Assembly (NCBI RefSeq): GCF_001499855.1
Contig: NZ_LQIK01000032.1
Location: 245,791-309,790 of the forward strand
Reading direction: 5' to 3'
Length of the DNA: 64,000 nucleotides
Origin: Mycobacterium sp. GA-0227b
GTDB lineage: Bacteria > Actinomycetota > Actinomycetes > Mycobacteriales > Mycobacteriaceae
This document shows, piece after piece, positions 39,201 to 41,616 of this stretch; the stretch's first letter is position 1; each line of letters opens with the position of its first letter. Made by a program: the position numbers and the translations under genes. A model generated the notes under the pieces. The model did no database searches. It was not told the DNA's origin and saw only the letters and a program-made list of their open reading frames with translations.

Positions 39201-41616
39201 GCTCCTCGGTGAGGTACCGGCTGCGTTCCACGCCGGGGTGCACGAGATCTTGTTGATCGCGTTCGGGTTGGCGTGGGCGCAGTTCCTGGGCACCGGCGGC
39301 GCTCCGATCACCATCGATGTGGAGGGCCACGGTCGCCAGGAGGACTTGGCGGAGCTGGGCGCCGATGTGGACCTGTCGCGCACGGTGGGGTGGTTCACCG
39401 CCAAGTACCCGGTGTCGTTAGCTGTGGGTGGGTTGAGCTGGACCCAGGTGGTGACCGGCGATGCGGCGCTGGGCGCAGTGCTCAAAGACGCCAAAGAGCA
39501 GCTGCGTTCGCTGCCGGACGGCCTGACCTACGGCCTACTGCGCTACCTGAATCCCGATGTGGAGTTGGCCGGGCGCGACCCGGCGATCGGCTTCAACTAT
39601 TTCGGGAGGTTGGGCTCGCCGGCGGCCTATGCGTCCGGTGATGTGTGGCGGTTCAGCCAAGAGGGCTTGTCGTTGACCGGTGCCGTCGAGGCGATGCCCA
39701 GTGACATGCCCATTGCCCTGACGCACACCGTCGAGCTCAACGCGGTCACCCTCGACACCGACTCCGGCCCGCACCTGAGCGCCACCTGGTCGTGGGCGCC
39801 CTCGGCGATGGATCGCATGGCGGTCACCCGCATCAGCCGGTTGTGGTTCGACGCCCTGGCCGGCATCTGCGCGCATGTCAGGCGCGGCGGGGGCGGGTTG
39901 ACCCCGTCGGATATCGCCCCGGCGCGGCTGAGCCAGCAGCAGATCGACGAGCTGCACGCCCAGTTCCCGATCGTCGACGTGCTGCCGCTGACCCCCTTGC
40001 AGCAGGGCCTGCTTTATCACGCCGACATCGCGAAAGGCTCCGGCGACGATGCGTACGCGGTGCAGCTGGACATCGCGTTGAGCGGCCCGGTAGACGCGCA
40101 TCGGCTACGCGATGCCGTGCAGACCGTGGTCGACCGGCATCCACACCTGGCCGCCCGATTCTGTCCACAATTCGAGCAACCGGTACAGATCATTCCCGCT
40201 GACCCCGTCGCGCCCTGGCGGTATGTCGAATTAGACTCCGGCGGCGCCGGTTTCGACGTCGATGAGCAAATCGAGCGGCTCTGTGCCGCCGAACGCGCCG
40301 CGGTCTGTGATCTCGTCGACCAGGCCGCCTTCCGAGCAGCTCTCATCCGCATCTCGGACGACCGGTACCGATTTGTGCTGACGAACCACCACATCGTGCT
40401 CGACGGCTGGTCGATGCCGATCCTGCTGCAGGAGATCTTCGCCGGCTACCACGGGCACCGGCTGCCCGCGGCCTCGCCGTATCGCAGCTTCATGACCTGG
40501 CTCGCGGAACGGGATCACGCAGCCGCCCGAGCGGCGTGGCGCGAGGTGTTCACCGATTTCGACACCCCCATTCTCGTCGGCCCGCCGCAGGAGCTCGGGT
40601 TCGGGCGGCGAAGCGTCGAATTGTTCCGGGTGCCTGCGAAGACCACGCGGGCCCTCACCAAGCTGGCGCGCTCGCACCACACCACCGTCAACACCGTGCT
40701 GCAGGGTGCCTGGGCGCTACTTCTGTCCTCGCTGACCGGCGAGCGGGACGTGGCCTTCGGCACCGTGGTCTCGGGTCGGCCGGCTGAGGTCGACGGCGCG
40801 GAATCGATGGTGGGGTTGTTGATCAACACGGTGCCGGTGCGGGCGCACATCACGCCGGCAACGACCACCGCAGATCTGCTCGATCAGCTGCAAAGCACCC
40901 ACAACGACACCCTCGACCACCAGCACCTGGCGCTCAGCGAGATCCATCGCATCACCGGTCAGGAAAGACTGTTCGACACCGTCTTCGTGTACGAGAACTA
41001 CCCGACCGACACCGGCACGCCGCCGGGCGCGAACGGGTTGGCCATCACCGGGTTCACCAGCCGCGACTTCTACCACTATCCGCTGACGGTGCAAGCCGGA
41101 CCGGGCCGCGAACTGGAACTTCGCGTCCAATACCGCACCGATGTTTTCGACGTGGCCAGCGTCCGAGCGCTGATCGAGCGGTACCAGCAGGTGTTGGTGG
41201 AGATGACCGCCCATCCGACGCGGCCGTTGTCATCGATCGATGTGCTCGATGGGACCGACCACGCCCGGTTGGATGAGATAGGCAAGCGGGCAGTGTCAAA
41301 CCAGCCGGGGAGTGCGGCGCCCCCGGCGCCCGAAGGCGACGACACCGCTGGTGACTATCTCGCCCCGACGACCCTGGTGGAGCAGATCCTGGCGGGCATC
41401 TACGCCCAGGTGCTGGGGTTAGATCGCGTAGGTGTCGACGAGTCGTTCTTCGACCTGGGCGGGGATTCGATTTCGGCGATGCGGGCGATCACGGCGATCA
41501 ACACCGCCCTTGATGCCGACCTCGGGGTGTCAATCCTGGTCGACGCGCCGTCCGTCAGAAGCTTGAGCGAGCACGTGTGCAGCGAATCGGCTCAGGGAAA
41601 CAAGTTCACGCCATGA
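9145..41616 (+). CDS. Giant eight-module non-ribosomal peptide synthetase, lipopeptide type
   Basis: This is a single 10,823-residue protein. Order: Cs-A1-T1 / C2-A2[MT]-T2 / C3-A3-T3 / C4-A4-T4-E4 / C5-A5-T5 / C6-A6-T6-E6 / C7-A7-T7 / C8-A8-T8-E8 / C9-T9. The first C domain lies at the N-terminus with no preceding carrier (starter type), implying that an acyl chain is joined to residue 1. C5, C7 and C9 follow epimerases and have the N/Y-H-H-I-V-L-D-G form of D-specific condensation domains. Predicted product: N-acyl octapeptide with N-methylated residue 2 and D residues at 4, 6 and 8. There is no thioesterase or reductase. Start: GTG at 9145, overlapping the MbtH-like frame. Classical GPL synthetases have four modules and a reductase end, so this is a different product. 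Confidence 0.97.
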   Translation: MNRALGGNWTEGDDRALPLTRAQLHIWLAEETGRFGAKWQLGALVRIAGPIDLGLWKSALSQAVREAEPLRVSIFPADGRVFQKVVDYPDVELAQYDLVDSPDPVGEANRLASSIQRAPMQFSGPLFKFALLRTRADEWYFFACCHHIVVDGIGLGLFCHRIAEIYNALASGAPISPAFFGSLRDLIECESAYEASADFENDHAYWVDNLPPESELRDRLTPAASGGRDSDECSEPVQLDPLVVTKIQELSRALGVRRSSVITAACALLVRECDVEGTDVVLDFPVSRRVRPEVQLVPGMISGVVPLVFKTSPETSVAGFCEHADAQLRAALQHQRFPVQAIENTARYRTPNRVVVNFIPPAYVADLAGSPASATLTNSGLVDQFGLLFTRIDDQLFLSTAGAGPLSANGDVNELARRLERVLVAMAADPTRSLSSLDVLDPGEHAQLDGWGNRAVLTADQTAPVSIPEAFAAQVARTPEAVAVSFGDRSWTYRELDESANRLAHVLAAHGAGPGECVALLFSRSAEAIVAMLAVLKTGAAYVPIDPALPAVRIGLMVADAAPIAAVTTTGLADQLDGSGLLVIEVDDPAVDTQPSVTLPGPTADDIAYLIFTSGTTGVPKGVAVTHRNVTQLFDALDANLTSGPGTVWSQWHSLSFDVSVWEIFGALLHGGRLVVVPEEVVGSPDDLHALLVAEDVSVLSHTPSAVGMLSPQGLESTALVVAGEACPAEVVDRWASPGRVLINAYGPTEATVYAAMSAPLSAGSGAPIGSPVPRAALFVLDGWLRPVPAGSVGELYVAGHGVACGYVRRGGLTASRFVACPFGEAGARMYRTGDLVCWGADGQLQYLGRADEQVKIRGYRIELGEVQAALAAVDGVEQAVVLAREDRPGDKRLVGYVTGAVDPSGVRSVLSEALPAYMVPAAVIALDALPLTVNGKLDRRALPAPEYHGVDRYRAPTNHVEEMLADIFARVLGVERVGVDDSFFEFGGDSLLAMRVVAAINTSLDADFSVRAVFETPTVAEFASRIGRDAGGLEPLVAGDGPAVVPLSFAQSRLWFVDQFGGAEGQQPVYNMASALRLCGRLDVGALGAALGDVVGRHESLRTVFPAVDGVPQQVVVPVERVGLGFEVVDAAGWPAGRLTQAVAAAAGHRFDLAAEIPLRAWLFAVAADEFVLVVVVHHIAADGWSLGVLAADVGVAYGARRAGRAPGWAELAVQYVDYTLWQREQLGELADPDSAVAGQLRFWEQALAGMPERLALPTDRPYPLVADHRGASVVVDWPAELQQRVAGLAREHGATSFMVVQAALAVLLSRVSASSDVAFGFPVAGRCDPALDELVGFFVNTLVLRVDLGADLTVAELLAQVQQRSLAAYEHQDVPFEVLVERLNPARSLAHHPLVQVLLAWQNFAGHDDGAGVELVLGDVQVTPVPVQTQTARMDLTFTLAERWTAAGEPAGIGGSVEFRTDVFDAASIETLVGRLRRVLEAISVDSRRRLSSIDVVDEVECARLDGWANRAVLTEPVPSAVSGSVPQLFAAQVARAPQAVALRFGDRLMSYGELDEASNRLAHLLVARGVGPGERVALLSSRSVEAIVAILAVLKTGAAYVPIDPAVPDARIEFVLADAAPIAAITTADLRSRLDGCDLVVVDVADIDDPAVVAQPDPVLPAPAAEDIAYLIYTSGTTGVPKGVAVSHHNVTRLLASVHPHLPAAGVWSQWHSYAFDVSVWEIFGALLRGGQLVIVPDSIVGSPTEFHALLINQHITVLSQTPSAASALSTDGLESVALVVAGEPCPPELVDRWAPGRVMINAYCETETSFAASSAPLTAGSDAPIGSPTPGTALFVLDEWLRPVPAGVVGELYVAGAGLAYGYVRQGSSTATRFVPCPFGRPGDRMYRTGNLARWGADGQLRYVGRADKQVKIHGSTVEPGEIEAALAAHPRVAQAAVTAHPASTVNSGEGVGDTQLAGYVVLDQQMKLVREPQRETQLVDQWQGVYEGLYSESTSSSNSPAALGEDFGGWNSSYTGAPIPLEEMREWRTAAVDRIRGLGPRRVLEIGVGSGLLLAQVAPECDEYWGTDFSASTIQALQVAVAGRPWGDQVRLRVQPADVTDGLPQGHFDVVVLNSVVQYFPSAGYLLDVLAAAMRLLAPGGALFIGDVRNLSLLSAFTTGVACADSAGGHDTTAAVRERVHGEMLAERELLLAPEFFAALPQHLPEIAAVDVQLKQMRAVNELSGYRYEVVLRKAPVPVRSLADLPAQPWQRFGSLARLGEYLRSQQVPGLRVTGAPHGGIWPDVALARAVTEADDQLSVSELRARSTEPGAVLPHECDQLGRELGYATAVTWSPSAGLVDIIYTRADQPSDDHGPAALSDLYVPATRVGSLAGYVNDPSAAERAAELRGFVAGRLPQFMVPAAITVLDALPLAVNGKLDRRALPAPEFVSELAYRAPRDHCERVLAGLFGEILGATLVGIDDSFFALGGSSLSAARLVARLRTELGVQVPIRVLYEAPTVVGLAEWIRRHDEDRARDRNAATLTVRQRPAVVPLSFAQSRLWFVDQFGGAEGQQPVYNMASALRLCGRLDVGALGAALGDVVGRHESLRTVFPAVDGVPQQVVVPVERVGLGFEVVDAAGWPAGRLTQAVAAAAGHRFDLAAEIPLRAWLFAVAADEFVLVVVVHHIAADGWSLGVLAADVGVAYGARRAGRAPGWAELAVQYVDYTLWQREQLGELADPDSAVAGQLRFWEQALAGMPERLALPTDRPYPLVADHRGASVVVDWPAELQQRVAGLAREHGATSFMVVQAALAVLLSRVSASSDVAFGFPVAGRCDPALDELVGFFVNTLVLRVDLGADLTVAELLAQVQQRSLAAYEHQDVPFEVLVERLNPARSLAHHPLVQVLLAWQNFAGHDDGAGVELVLGDVQVTPVPVQTQTARMDLTFTLAERWTAAGEPAGIGGSVEFRTDVFDAASIETLVGRLRRVLEAISVDSRRRLSSIDVVDEVECARLDGWANRAVLTEPVPSAVSGSVPQLFAAQVARAPQAVALRFGDRLMSYGELDEASNRLAHLLVARGVGPGERVALLSSRSVEAIVAILAVLKTGAAYVPIDPAVPDARIEFVLADAAPIAAITTADLRSRLDGCDLVVVDVADIDDPAVVAQPDPVLPAPAAEDIAYLIYTSGTTGVPKGVAVSHHNVTRLLASVHPHLPAAGVWSQWHSYAFDVSVWEIFGALLRGGQLVIVPDSIVGSPTEFHALLINQHITVLSQTPSAFYALQAADALAPELGQRLELEAVVFAGEALEPQRLRTWLNHHPGSPRLINMYGTTETTVHASFREIVDSDIEGNASPIGVPLAHLGFFVLDRWLRPVPAGVVGELYVAGAGQAYGYVGRSGLTGSRFVACPFGGPGERMYRTGDLASWGADGQLRYVGRADKQVKIRGYRVEPGEIQAALAALDGVDQAVVVAREDRPGDKRLVAYVTGTADPAGLRPALAEELPPYMVPAAVVAIDALPLTVNGKLDTRALPAPDYHESDHHRAPASAVEEVLAGIYAHVLGVDRVGVDDSFFDLGGDSLSAMRLVAAINKSLDSNLAVRTVFDAPTVAQLAPRIGGEACALDPVVAVERPSVVPLSFAQTRLWFIDQLQGASPVYNMAAALRLGGHLDVDALGAAFADVVDRHESLRTLFAEVDGLPRQVVVPTERADVGCRVIDASGWSAGRLGDAVSAAARATFDLATEIPLRATLFRLADDEHVLVAVVHHIAADGWSIAPLVRDLGVAYASRCAGSAPGWAPLPVQYVDYTLWQRAQLGDLEDGDSRIAAQLNYWEQALAGLPERLALPTDRPYPLVADQRGATVAVDWPAELQQRVQAVAREHSATSFMLLQAALAVLLAKLSASSEVPIGFPIAGRRDPALDELVGFFVNTLVLRVDVAGDPTAAELLDQVRTRSLAAYEHQDVPFEVLVERLNPTRSLTHHPLVQVMLAWQNTDPANLALGDLQVTQVPVDTHTARMDLSLSLAERFTETGEPAGIGGSVEFRTDVFDAASVEGLIERLQRVVEAMTADPAARLSSIDVLDELEHARLDGWSNRAALTRPLPGAVSVPALFAQHVRRTPEAVAITCGERSWTYRELDDAANRLAHLLIGHGVGPGECVALLLERSAEAIVAMLAVLKTGAAYMPIDAAVPDARMKFMVSDAAPIAAITTAALAARLDGCGVSVIDVGDIEGPADIRPSAALPDPSPDDIAYLIYTSGTTGVPKGVAITHRNVTQLLESLDAGLPSAGVWPLCHSLAFDVSVWEVFGALLRGGRVVVVPEEVAGSPEDFHALLVTENVDVLTQTPSAVRLLPREGLESAAVVVVGEACSAEVVERWAPGRVMINAYGPTETTMCVAISAPLSPGSGVPIGAPVPGAALFVLDEWLRPVPAGVVGELYVAGAGVGAGYVGRAGLTGTRFVACPFGAPGARMYRTGDLVCWRPDGQLDYLGRADEQVKIRGYRIELGEIQAALAALDGVGQAAVIAREDRPGDKRLVGYVTGSADPARLRATLAERLPGYMVPTAIVVLEALPLTSNGKLDTRALPAPDYRDGDRYRAPADAVEEILAGIYAQVLGLDRVGVDDSFFDLGGDSILSMQVVSRARAAGLACRPRDVFVEQTVARLARVAGVTGGANDPIDEGVGPVVATPIIRWLAGVQGPVDEFNQTMVVQAPAGVTEADVVAMLQVLLDRHAMLRLRVDSADAGPWSLHVPEPGSVDAHGCLRSVDALSDEALLEARKRLNPAAGLMLSALWVSATGQLVVIIHHLAVDGVSWRILLDDLNIAWAQHRAGQQAVLPPAGTSFQRWAEVLAEHARHPDVVEQANVWRQVAATPAVLPAVQPAVDTFATAKRLSVSVDAETTRMLLDEVPAAFHAGTQDILLIALGLAVAESFGTGSAPIGIDVESHGRSEDLGEIASDVDLSRTVGWFTAKYPVSLKLGGPTGGLSWAQVVVGDAALSAVIKDAKEQLRALPDALTYGLLRYLNPEADLAVADPPIGFNYLGRMGAAAPGGSADVWRISPEGPSLTAACAAVPMPLAHTVELNAVAVDTDTGPHLRADWTWAHSALDHAQISRLSQLWVEALIGMCAHVRSGGGGLTPSDIAPARLSQQQIDELQHRLAVADVLPLSPVQQGLLFHATTALVSDDLYTGQLDITLTGPLDPDRLRDAVHTVITRHPNLVARFCQEFDEPVQIIPAAPEVEWRYVDLDGAVDLDGAAPEEEIERLCAAERAAVCDLVHAPPFRVALIRTEADQHRLILTNHHIVLDGWSLPILLQEIFAGYHGMRLPTPAPYRRFITWLAERDLDAAHTAWRNMLAGFDTPVLVSPQDQLAVGRRGTESFSVSAQTTRALGELARSHHTTVNIVLQAAFARLLCGLTGQHDVAFGTVVSGRPADVADAESMVGLLINTVPVRATFTAATTTADLLGQLQRAHNDTLEHQHLALNDIHRITGQDKLFDTLFVYENYPIDAATALGDHQLAVTDVSFHESTHYPLAVQAVPGPELGFRIEYDAGVFDAAGIAALGERLETVLVAMTADPARRLSQVDVLEEAELARLDEWGNRAVLTQPVTGTSVPALFAAQAARTPDAVALVCGEHSWTYREVDEAANRLAHLLVHRGAGPGERVAVLFNRSAEAIVAILAVMKAGAAYLPIDPAVPAARIEFMLTDAAPIAAVTSADLATRFDGFDVTVIDVDDPAIAAQPGTALPGPAPDDLAHIIYTSGTTGTPKGVAVTQRNVTQLFDSLQIGVKLSAEQVWTQFHSYAFDFSVWEIWGALLHGGRLVVVPESVARSPQRFHRLLVREQVTVLTQTPSAAGVLPVEGLDAAALVIGAEPCPPELVDRWAPGRVMVNVYGPTETTMWLCASAPLGAGSGSPPIGSPTAWASFFVLDGWLRPVPAGVVGELYLAGRGVGVGYWRRSGLTASRFMACPFGVAGARMYRTGDLVRWRGDGQLDYLGRADEQVKIRGYRIELGEIRSALAALDGVESAVVIAREDQPGVKRLVGYVTGAVDAGKARAALADRLPGYMVPAAVVALDALPVTVNGKLDTRALPAPDYRVVDRYRAPADAVEEILAGIYAQVLGLDRVGVDDSFFDLGGDSISAMRLVAAVNAGLGVDLAVRAVFEAPTVAQLAPRVGEGGGGLEPLVVAQRPAVVPLSFAQNRLWFIDQLQGPSPVYNMPSALRISGALDVEALGAALGDVVGRHESLRTLFTAVEGVPRQVVVAAESACLDWDVVDAVGWSVGRLGEAVGAAAGHTFDLSTEIPMRARLFRVGVDEHVLVVVVHHIAADGWSIAPLVADLGVAYAARCAGRAPGWAPLPVQYVDYTLWQRAQLGDLEDGQSRIAAQLAYWQDVLAGMPERVQLPTDRPYPLVADQRGAVVAVDWPAQVQQRVREVAGRYNATSFMVVQAALGVLLSQLSASSDVAVGFPIAGRRDPALDELVGFFVNTLVLRLDLAGDPTVAEVLAQVRARSLAAYEHQDVPFEVLVERLNPARSLAHHPLVQVALAWQNFAGDPAAGLALGDVEVSAVPVDTHTARMDVSFSLAERFSEAGDFAGIGGAVEFRTDVFDAASIEVLIERLQTVVVAMTADPGRRLSSIDVLGAGERARLDEMGNRAVLNESVPSAASVSVPELLAAQVARTPDAVAVSAAAVALTYRELDEAANRLAHVLAGHGAGPGQCVALLLERSAEAIVAMLAVLKTGAAYLAIDPAVPAARVEFMLADAAPVVAVATTALADRLEGYRLPVIDIDDPAIAAQPGTALPGPAPDDIAYLIYTSGTTGVPKGVAVTHRNLGHLAQSTPPHLPAKQVWTQCHSYAFDFSVWEIWAALLGGGRLVVVPESVTTSPQDLHALLVRERVNVLTQTPSAVAALSPQGLESVALLLGGEACPADVVDRWAPGRVMINAYGPTEITVYASMSAPLTPGSGPAPIGAPVSTAALFVLDEWLRPVPAGVIGELYVAGAGVACGYLGRSGLTASRFMACPFGVAGARMYRTGDLVRWRGDGQLDYLGRADEQVKIRGYRIELGEIRSALAALDGVESAVVIAREDQPGVKRLVGYVTGAVDAGKARAALADRLPGYMVPAAVVALDALPVTVNGKLDTRALPAPDYRVVDRYRAPADAVEEILAGIYAQVLGLDRVGVDDSFFDLGGDSILSMQVVSRARASGVLCRPRDIFVEQTVARLARVVGVAGDDVDSTDEGTGSVTATPIIRWLHDVQSTGGPVDQFNQTVVVQAPAGVTEADVEIVLQALLDRHAMLRLRATDDGAGGWSLLVPEKGSVHPRLESVDVLSDEALAAARSRLDPATGAMVSPLWVPSTGQLVLIIHHLAVDAVSWRILLEDLNIAWSQHRHGQPVALPATGTSFARWASLLSEQALSPAVVDEADSWRRVLATPAALPAVQPEVDTYETAGHLTASLDVETTRALLGDVPAAFRAGIQDILLIAFGMALTQFLDTGATPVGIDVEGHGRIEDLGDLSAPIDLSRTVGWFTTKYPVALNVGGLRWSQVVAGEPALGSVIKSAKEELRALPDGLTYGLLRYLNPNVDLSGSDPTAGFNYLGRLVETANAADFADMWQVSQDGMSHTAAAGAIPMPLGHTVELNASTVDSDTGPRLHAAWTWAPSALDDARISRLNQLWFDALTGICAHVAAGGGGLTPSDIAPAQLTQRELDELSRQHRIADVLPLTPLQQGLLFHANATIGDDHDDLYAMQLDVTVTGPLDPDRLREAVHAVVNRHPHLVARFSQRFDEPVQIIPADPSVPWQYLEMVTDDSDVADRIQQLCAAERAAVCDVVHEPAFRATLIRTADNEHRFVMTYHHIVLDGWSLPILLQEIFASYFGQRLPAAGSYRSFVTWLADQDVDAAHAAWREVLAGFDTPTLVAPKTRSGPGRRGTESFRLTAETTQAVNELARSCHTTANTVLQAAWAQVLMWLTGHHDVAFGVAVSGRSAEVAGAESMVGLLINTVPVRATITPATTVADLLGDLQRRHSDTLDHQHLALNEIHRAAGHDQLFDTLFVYQNYPVETAAMAMANGLAITEFNDREFNHYPLTLQAMPGAELVLRVEFDTDVFDDNRVRKIIARFERAVVSATQRLLPKDLLDDDERANLDEWGNRAALTRPAAAPLAIPALFAEQVARSPEAVAVSFDGRRMTYRELDEASNRLAHLLIGRSVGAGERVALLSHRSVEAVVAILAVLKTGAAYVPIDPAVPDARIAFVLEDAAPVAAITTADLADQLDGHGLVVIDVEDPAVEGQPSTALPGPSPDDVAYLIYTSGTTGMPKGVAIPHRNVTRLLDAIDAHLPLSPDQVWTQCHSLAFDVSVCELWGALLRGGRLEVVPESVVRSPEDFYALLVGQRVSVLSQTPSAFYALQSIDAQQCGLREGLQLEAVLFAGEALEPTRLRPWLDNHAGSPRLINMYGITETTVHASFREIVDTDVDSPASPIGVPLPSLAFFVLDDWLRPVAPGVVGELYVAGAGLGYGYVGRAGLSATRFVACPFGSAGQPGTQMYRSGDLVCWRADGQLDYVGRADEQVKVRGYRIELGEIQAVLAGLDGVEQSVVIAREDRPGDKRLVGYITGTADPAVARAALIEKLPAYMVPAAVVAIDAVPLTVNGKLDKRALPAPEYQDAERYRAPANATEEILTGIYAQVLGLDRVGVDDSFFELGGDSLSAMRLVAAINKSLDIGLAVRTVFDAPAVAQLALRMGTDEGRLEPLVAGERPAVMPLSFAQSRLWFIDELQGPSPVYNLAVGLRLQGRIDVDALGAAFADVLDRHESLRTVFPAADGIPQQLVVPTEQAEFGWETVDATGWQLRRLEEAVEETARHSFTLAEEIPLRARLFRLADDEHVLVAVVHHIAADGWSIRPLVADLGVAYASRCAGQAPGWAPLAVQYADYTLWQRAQLGDLEDSDSRIARQLAFWEGVLSGMPERLMLPTDRPYPLVADQRGATVAVDWPSELHERVRAVAREHGATSFMVMQAALSVLLSKLSASSDVAVGFPIAGRRDPALDELVGFFVNTLVLRVDLAGDPSVADVLAQVRARSLAAYEHQDVPFEVLVERLNPARSLTHHPLVQVILAWQNFAGESAAGLTLGDLEATPLPLDTHTARMDLSFSLAERWTETGEADGISGTVEFRTDVFDTASIEALIERLQRVLEAMTADSTRPLSVIDVLDAGEHARVDAIGNRAALNQPVATDSIVALFEAQVVHAPDAPAVSFDGRTITYRDLDEAANRLAHMLIDRGVEPGQRVALLFGRSVEAVVAIFAVLKTGAAYVPIDPSVPDARLEFVLGDAAPVAALTTAALAERLAGRGLTVIDVDDSALDNQLISAPPGPRPDDIAYLIYTSGTTGVPKGVAIPHHNVTRLLQAIDTRLELPPKQVWTQSHSLAFDFSVWEIFGALLHGGRLVIVSDSVARSPEEFHDLLIDEQVNVLSQTPSAFYALQSIDELTPDSASELALDVVVFGGEALEPPRLKGWLKQHPEAPRLINMYGITETTVHASFREILLDDIDNAVSPIGMPLAHLGFFVLDAWLRPVPVGVVGELYVAGAGVGAGYVGRSGLSAARFVACPFGGPGTRMYRTGDLVCWGADGELRYLGRADEQVKIRGYRIELGEIQAALAGLAGVEQAVVIAREDRPGDKRLVGYVTGIDDSAGLRAELAERLPAYMVPAAIVTLDALPLTVNGKLDVRALPAPEYSDVDHYRAPADAVEEILACIYAEVLGLERVGVDDSFFDLGGDSISAIQVIMRANAAGLVGRPRDIFVQQTVARLARVVRLADGPGAETDEGTGPVIATPIMHWLKGVESAGGPIDEFNQTVLLQAPAGMTEADVVVLLQALLDRHAMLRLRAADDGAGRWSLTVPDPGLVDARGCLQTVDVLTNETLVAARSRLKPSNGAMLSAVWASSTGQLALIVHHLAVDGVSWRIVLEDINIALTQHRGGQPVLLPPTGTSFARWAELLDEYARHPDVVGQADVWRQVAAIPAALPAPQPAVDTLATAGYLTELLDAETTHLLLGEVPAAFHAGVHEILLIAFGLAWAQFLGTGGAPITIDVEGHGRQEDLAELGADVDLSRTVGWFTAKYPVSLAVGGLSWTQVVTGDAALGAVLKDAKEQLRSLPDGLTYGLLRYLNPDVELAGRDPAIGFNYFGRLGSPAAYASGDVWRFSQEGLSLTGAVEAMPSDMPIALTHTVELNAVTLDTDSGPHLSATWSWAPSAMDRMAVTRISRLWFDALAGICAHVRRGGGGLTPSDIAPARLSQQQIDELHAQFPIVDVLPLTPLQQGLLYHADIAKGSGDDAYAVQLDIALSGPVDAHRLRDAVQTVVDRHPHLAARFCPQFEQPVQIIPADPVAPWRYVELDSGGAGFDVDEQIERLCAAERAAVCDLVDQAAFRAALIRISDDRYRFVLTNHHIVLDGWSMPILLQEIFAGYHGHRLPAASPYRSFMTWLAERDHAAARAAWREVFTDFDTPILVGPPQELGFGRRSVELFRVPAKTTRALTKLARSHHTTVNTVLQGAWALLLSSLTGERDVAFGTVVSGRPAEVDGAESMVGLLINTVPVRAHITPATTTADLLDQLQSTHNDTLDHQHLALSEIHRITGQERLFDTVFVYENYPTDTGTPPGANGLAITGFTSRDFYHYPLTVQAGPGRELELRVQYRTDVFDVASVRALIERYQQVLVEMTAHPTRPLSSIDVLDGTDHARLDEIGKRAVSNQPGSAAPPAPEGDDTAGDYLAPTTLVEQILAGIYAQVLGLDRVGVDESFFDLGGDSISAMRAITAINTALDADLGVSILVDAPSVRSLSEHVCSESAQGNKFTP
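12269..14447 (+). repeat. 2.18-kb near-identical direct repeat, copy 1 (module 2)
   Basis: This covers all of C2 and the first half of A2, ending in the T-P-S-A segment at the specificity pocket. It matches 16745-18923 at a constant offset of 4,476 bp. The only difference I noticed is C at 12765 against A at 17241, a silent alanine change. Confidence 0.92.
12283..16690 (+). other. NRPS module 2: C2 - A2 with embedded N-methyltransferase - T2
   Basis: The C domain has V-H-H-I-A-A-D-G. The A domain is interrupted between its A8 and A10 motifs by a SAM methyltransferase (about 15085-15860; V-L-E-I-G-V-G-S-G-L-L-L and G-T-D-F-S), the usual position for peptide N-methylation. The carrier core is G-G-S-S-L. 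Several A motifs deviate: A5 reads N-A-Y-C-E-T-E instead of NAYGPTE, A7 reads Y-R-T-G-N-L instead of YRTGDL, and A8 reads K-I-H-G-S-T instead of KIRGYR. Pocket positions read D-V-W-S-V-A-A-F-A; no confident substrate. Confidence 0.85.
16745..18923 (+). repeat. 2.18-kb near-identical direct repeat, copy 2 (module 3)
   Basis: Second copy of the repeat starting at 12269. Both edges are abrupt: 5' in the linker after the carrier domain, 3' inside the A domain core. Because synonymous sites are conserved too, the copies were made or homogenised recently. Confidence 0.92.
16745..19940 (+). other. NRPS module 3: C3 - A3 - T3
   Basis: The C domain and the first half of the A domain are essentially the same DNA as module 2. 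The second half of A3 belongs to the threonine-like group (F-A-G-E-A-L-E-P, N-M-Y-G-T-T-E-T-T-V-H). Pocket D-V-W-S-V-A-M-V-H resembles the threonine code (DFWNIGMVH) at the last three positions but not at 236 and 301; threonine or another hydroxy residue is possible. Confidence 0.8.
19990..24500 (+). other. NRPS module 4: C4 - A4 - T4 - E4
   Basis: The carrier (G-G-D-S-I-L-S-M-Q) is followed by an epimerase with intact H-H-L-A-V-D-G-V-S-W-R (near 23490), so residue 4 should be released as the D isomer. Pocket D-V-W-T-V-V-A-M-C is close to the phenylalanine code at 278, 299, 322 and 331 but has V at 236 and 301; an aromatic or hydrophobic residue is a tentative reading. Confidence 0.82.
24540..27590 (+). 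other. NRPS module 5: C5 (D-specific) - A5 - T5
   Basis: The C domain carries N-H-H-I-V-L-D-G-W-S and directly follows E4, as expected for a D-L condensation domain. A5 pocket D-F-W-T-V-G-V-M-W matches no code I can name. The last 541 bp of the A domain and carrier linker are identical to the corresponding stretch of module 6. Confidence 0.8.
26933..27473 (+). repeat. 541-bp identical direct repeat, copy 1 (A5 C-terminus to T5)
   Basis: Runs from just before the A6/A7 motifs of A5 to the carrier G-G, and is base-for-base identical to 30092-30632 by eye (offset 3,159 bp). Different sequence begins at the G-G-D-S motif, where module 5 has a non-epimerising carrier and module 6 an E-type carrier. 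Confidence 0.88.
27640..32190 (+). other. NRPS module 6: C6 - A6 - T6 - E6
   Basis: A6 pocket D-F-W-T-L-G-A-V-Y gives no firm substrate. The epimerase after the carrier reads H-H-L-A-V-D-A-V-S-W-R: the glycine of HHxxxDG is alanine, while both histidines and the aspartate remain. A D configuration at residue 6 is likely; reduced activity is possible. Confidence 0.8.
30092..30632 (+). repeat. 541-bp identical direct repeat, copy 2 (A6 C-terminus to T6)
   Basis: Second copy of the repeat at 26933. It encodes the A-domain C-terminal subdomain (Y-R-T-G-D-L, K-I-R-G-Y-R, N-G-K-L-D) and the linker. Confidence 0.88.
32210..35290 (+). other. NRPS module 7: C7 (D-specific) - A7 - T7
   Basis: The C domain has Y-H-H-I-V-L-D-G-W-S. 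A7 belongs to the threonine-like group (N-M-Y-G-I-T-E-T-T-V-H), but its A3-A4 region reads F-D-V-S-V-C-E-L-W, so the usual pocket tryptophan at 239 is a cysteine. Pocket D-V-C-S-L-A-M-V-H; a hydroxylated residue is a guess. Confidence 0.8.
35345..39930 (+). other. NRPS module 8: C8 - A8 - T8 - E8 (predicted D-Thr or D-allo-Thr)
   Basis: Pocket D-F-W-S-V-G-M-V-H agrees with the established threonine code DFWNIGMVH at six of nine positions, with S/N and V/I substitutions at 278 and 299 as conservative differences. The epimerase is intact (H-H-L-A-V-D-G-V-S-W-R), so the residue should be D-configured, as is the D-allo-Thr of classical GPL, where it is a glycosylation site. Confidence 0.82.
39960..41600 (+). 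other. NRPS terminal C9 - T9 unit lacking an A domain
   Basis: C9 is complete (N-H-H-I-V-L-D-G-W-S-M) and D-specific by position. It ends in the usual A-domain lead-in (A-R-L-D-E-I-G-K-R-A-V), but within about 35 residues the sequence jumps to the pre-carrier linker (D-Y-L-A-P-T-T-L-V-E-Q-I-L-A-G-I-Y-A) and a normal carrier (L-G-G-D-S-I-S-A-M). The roughly 500-residue A domain is absent, and the protein stops 50 residues after the carrier serine with no TE or reductase. Confidence 0.88.
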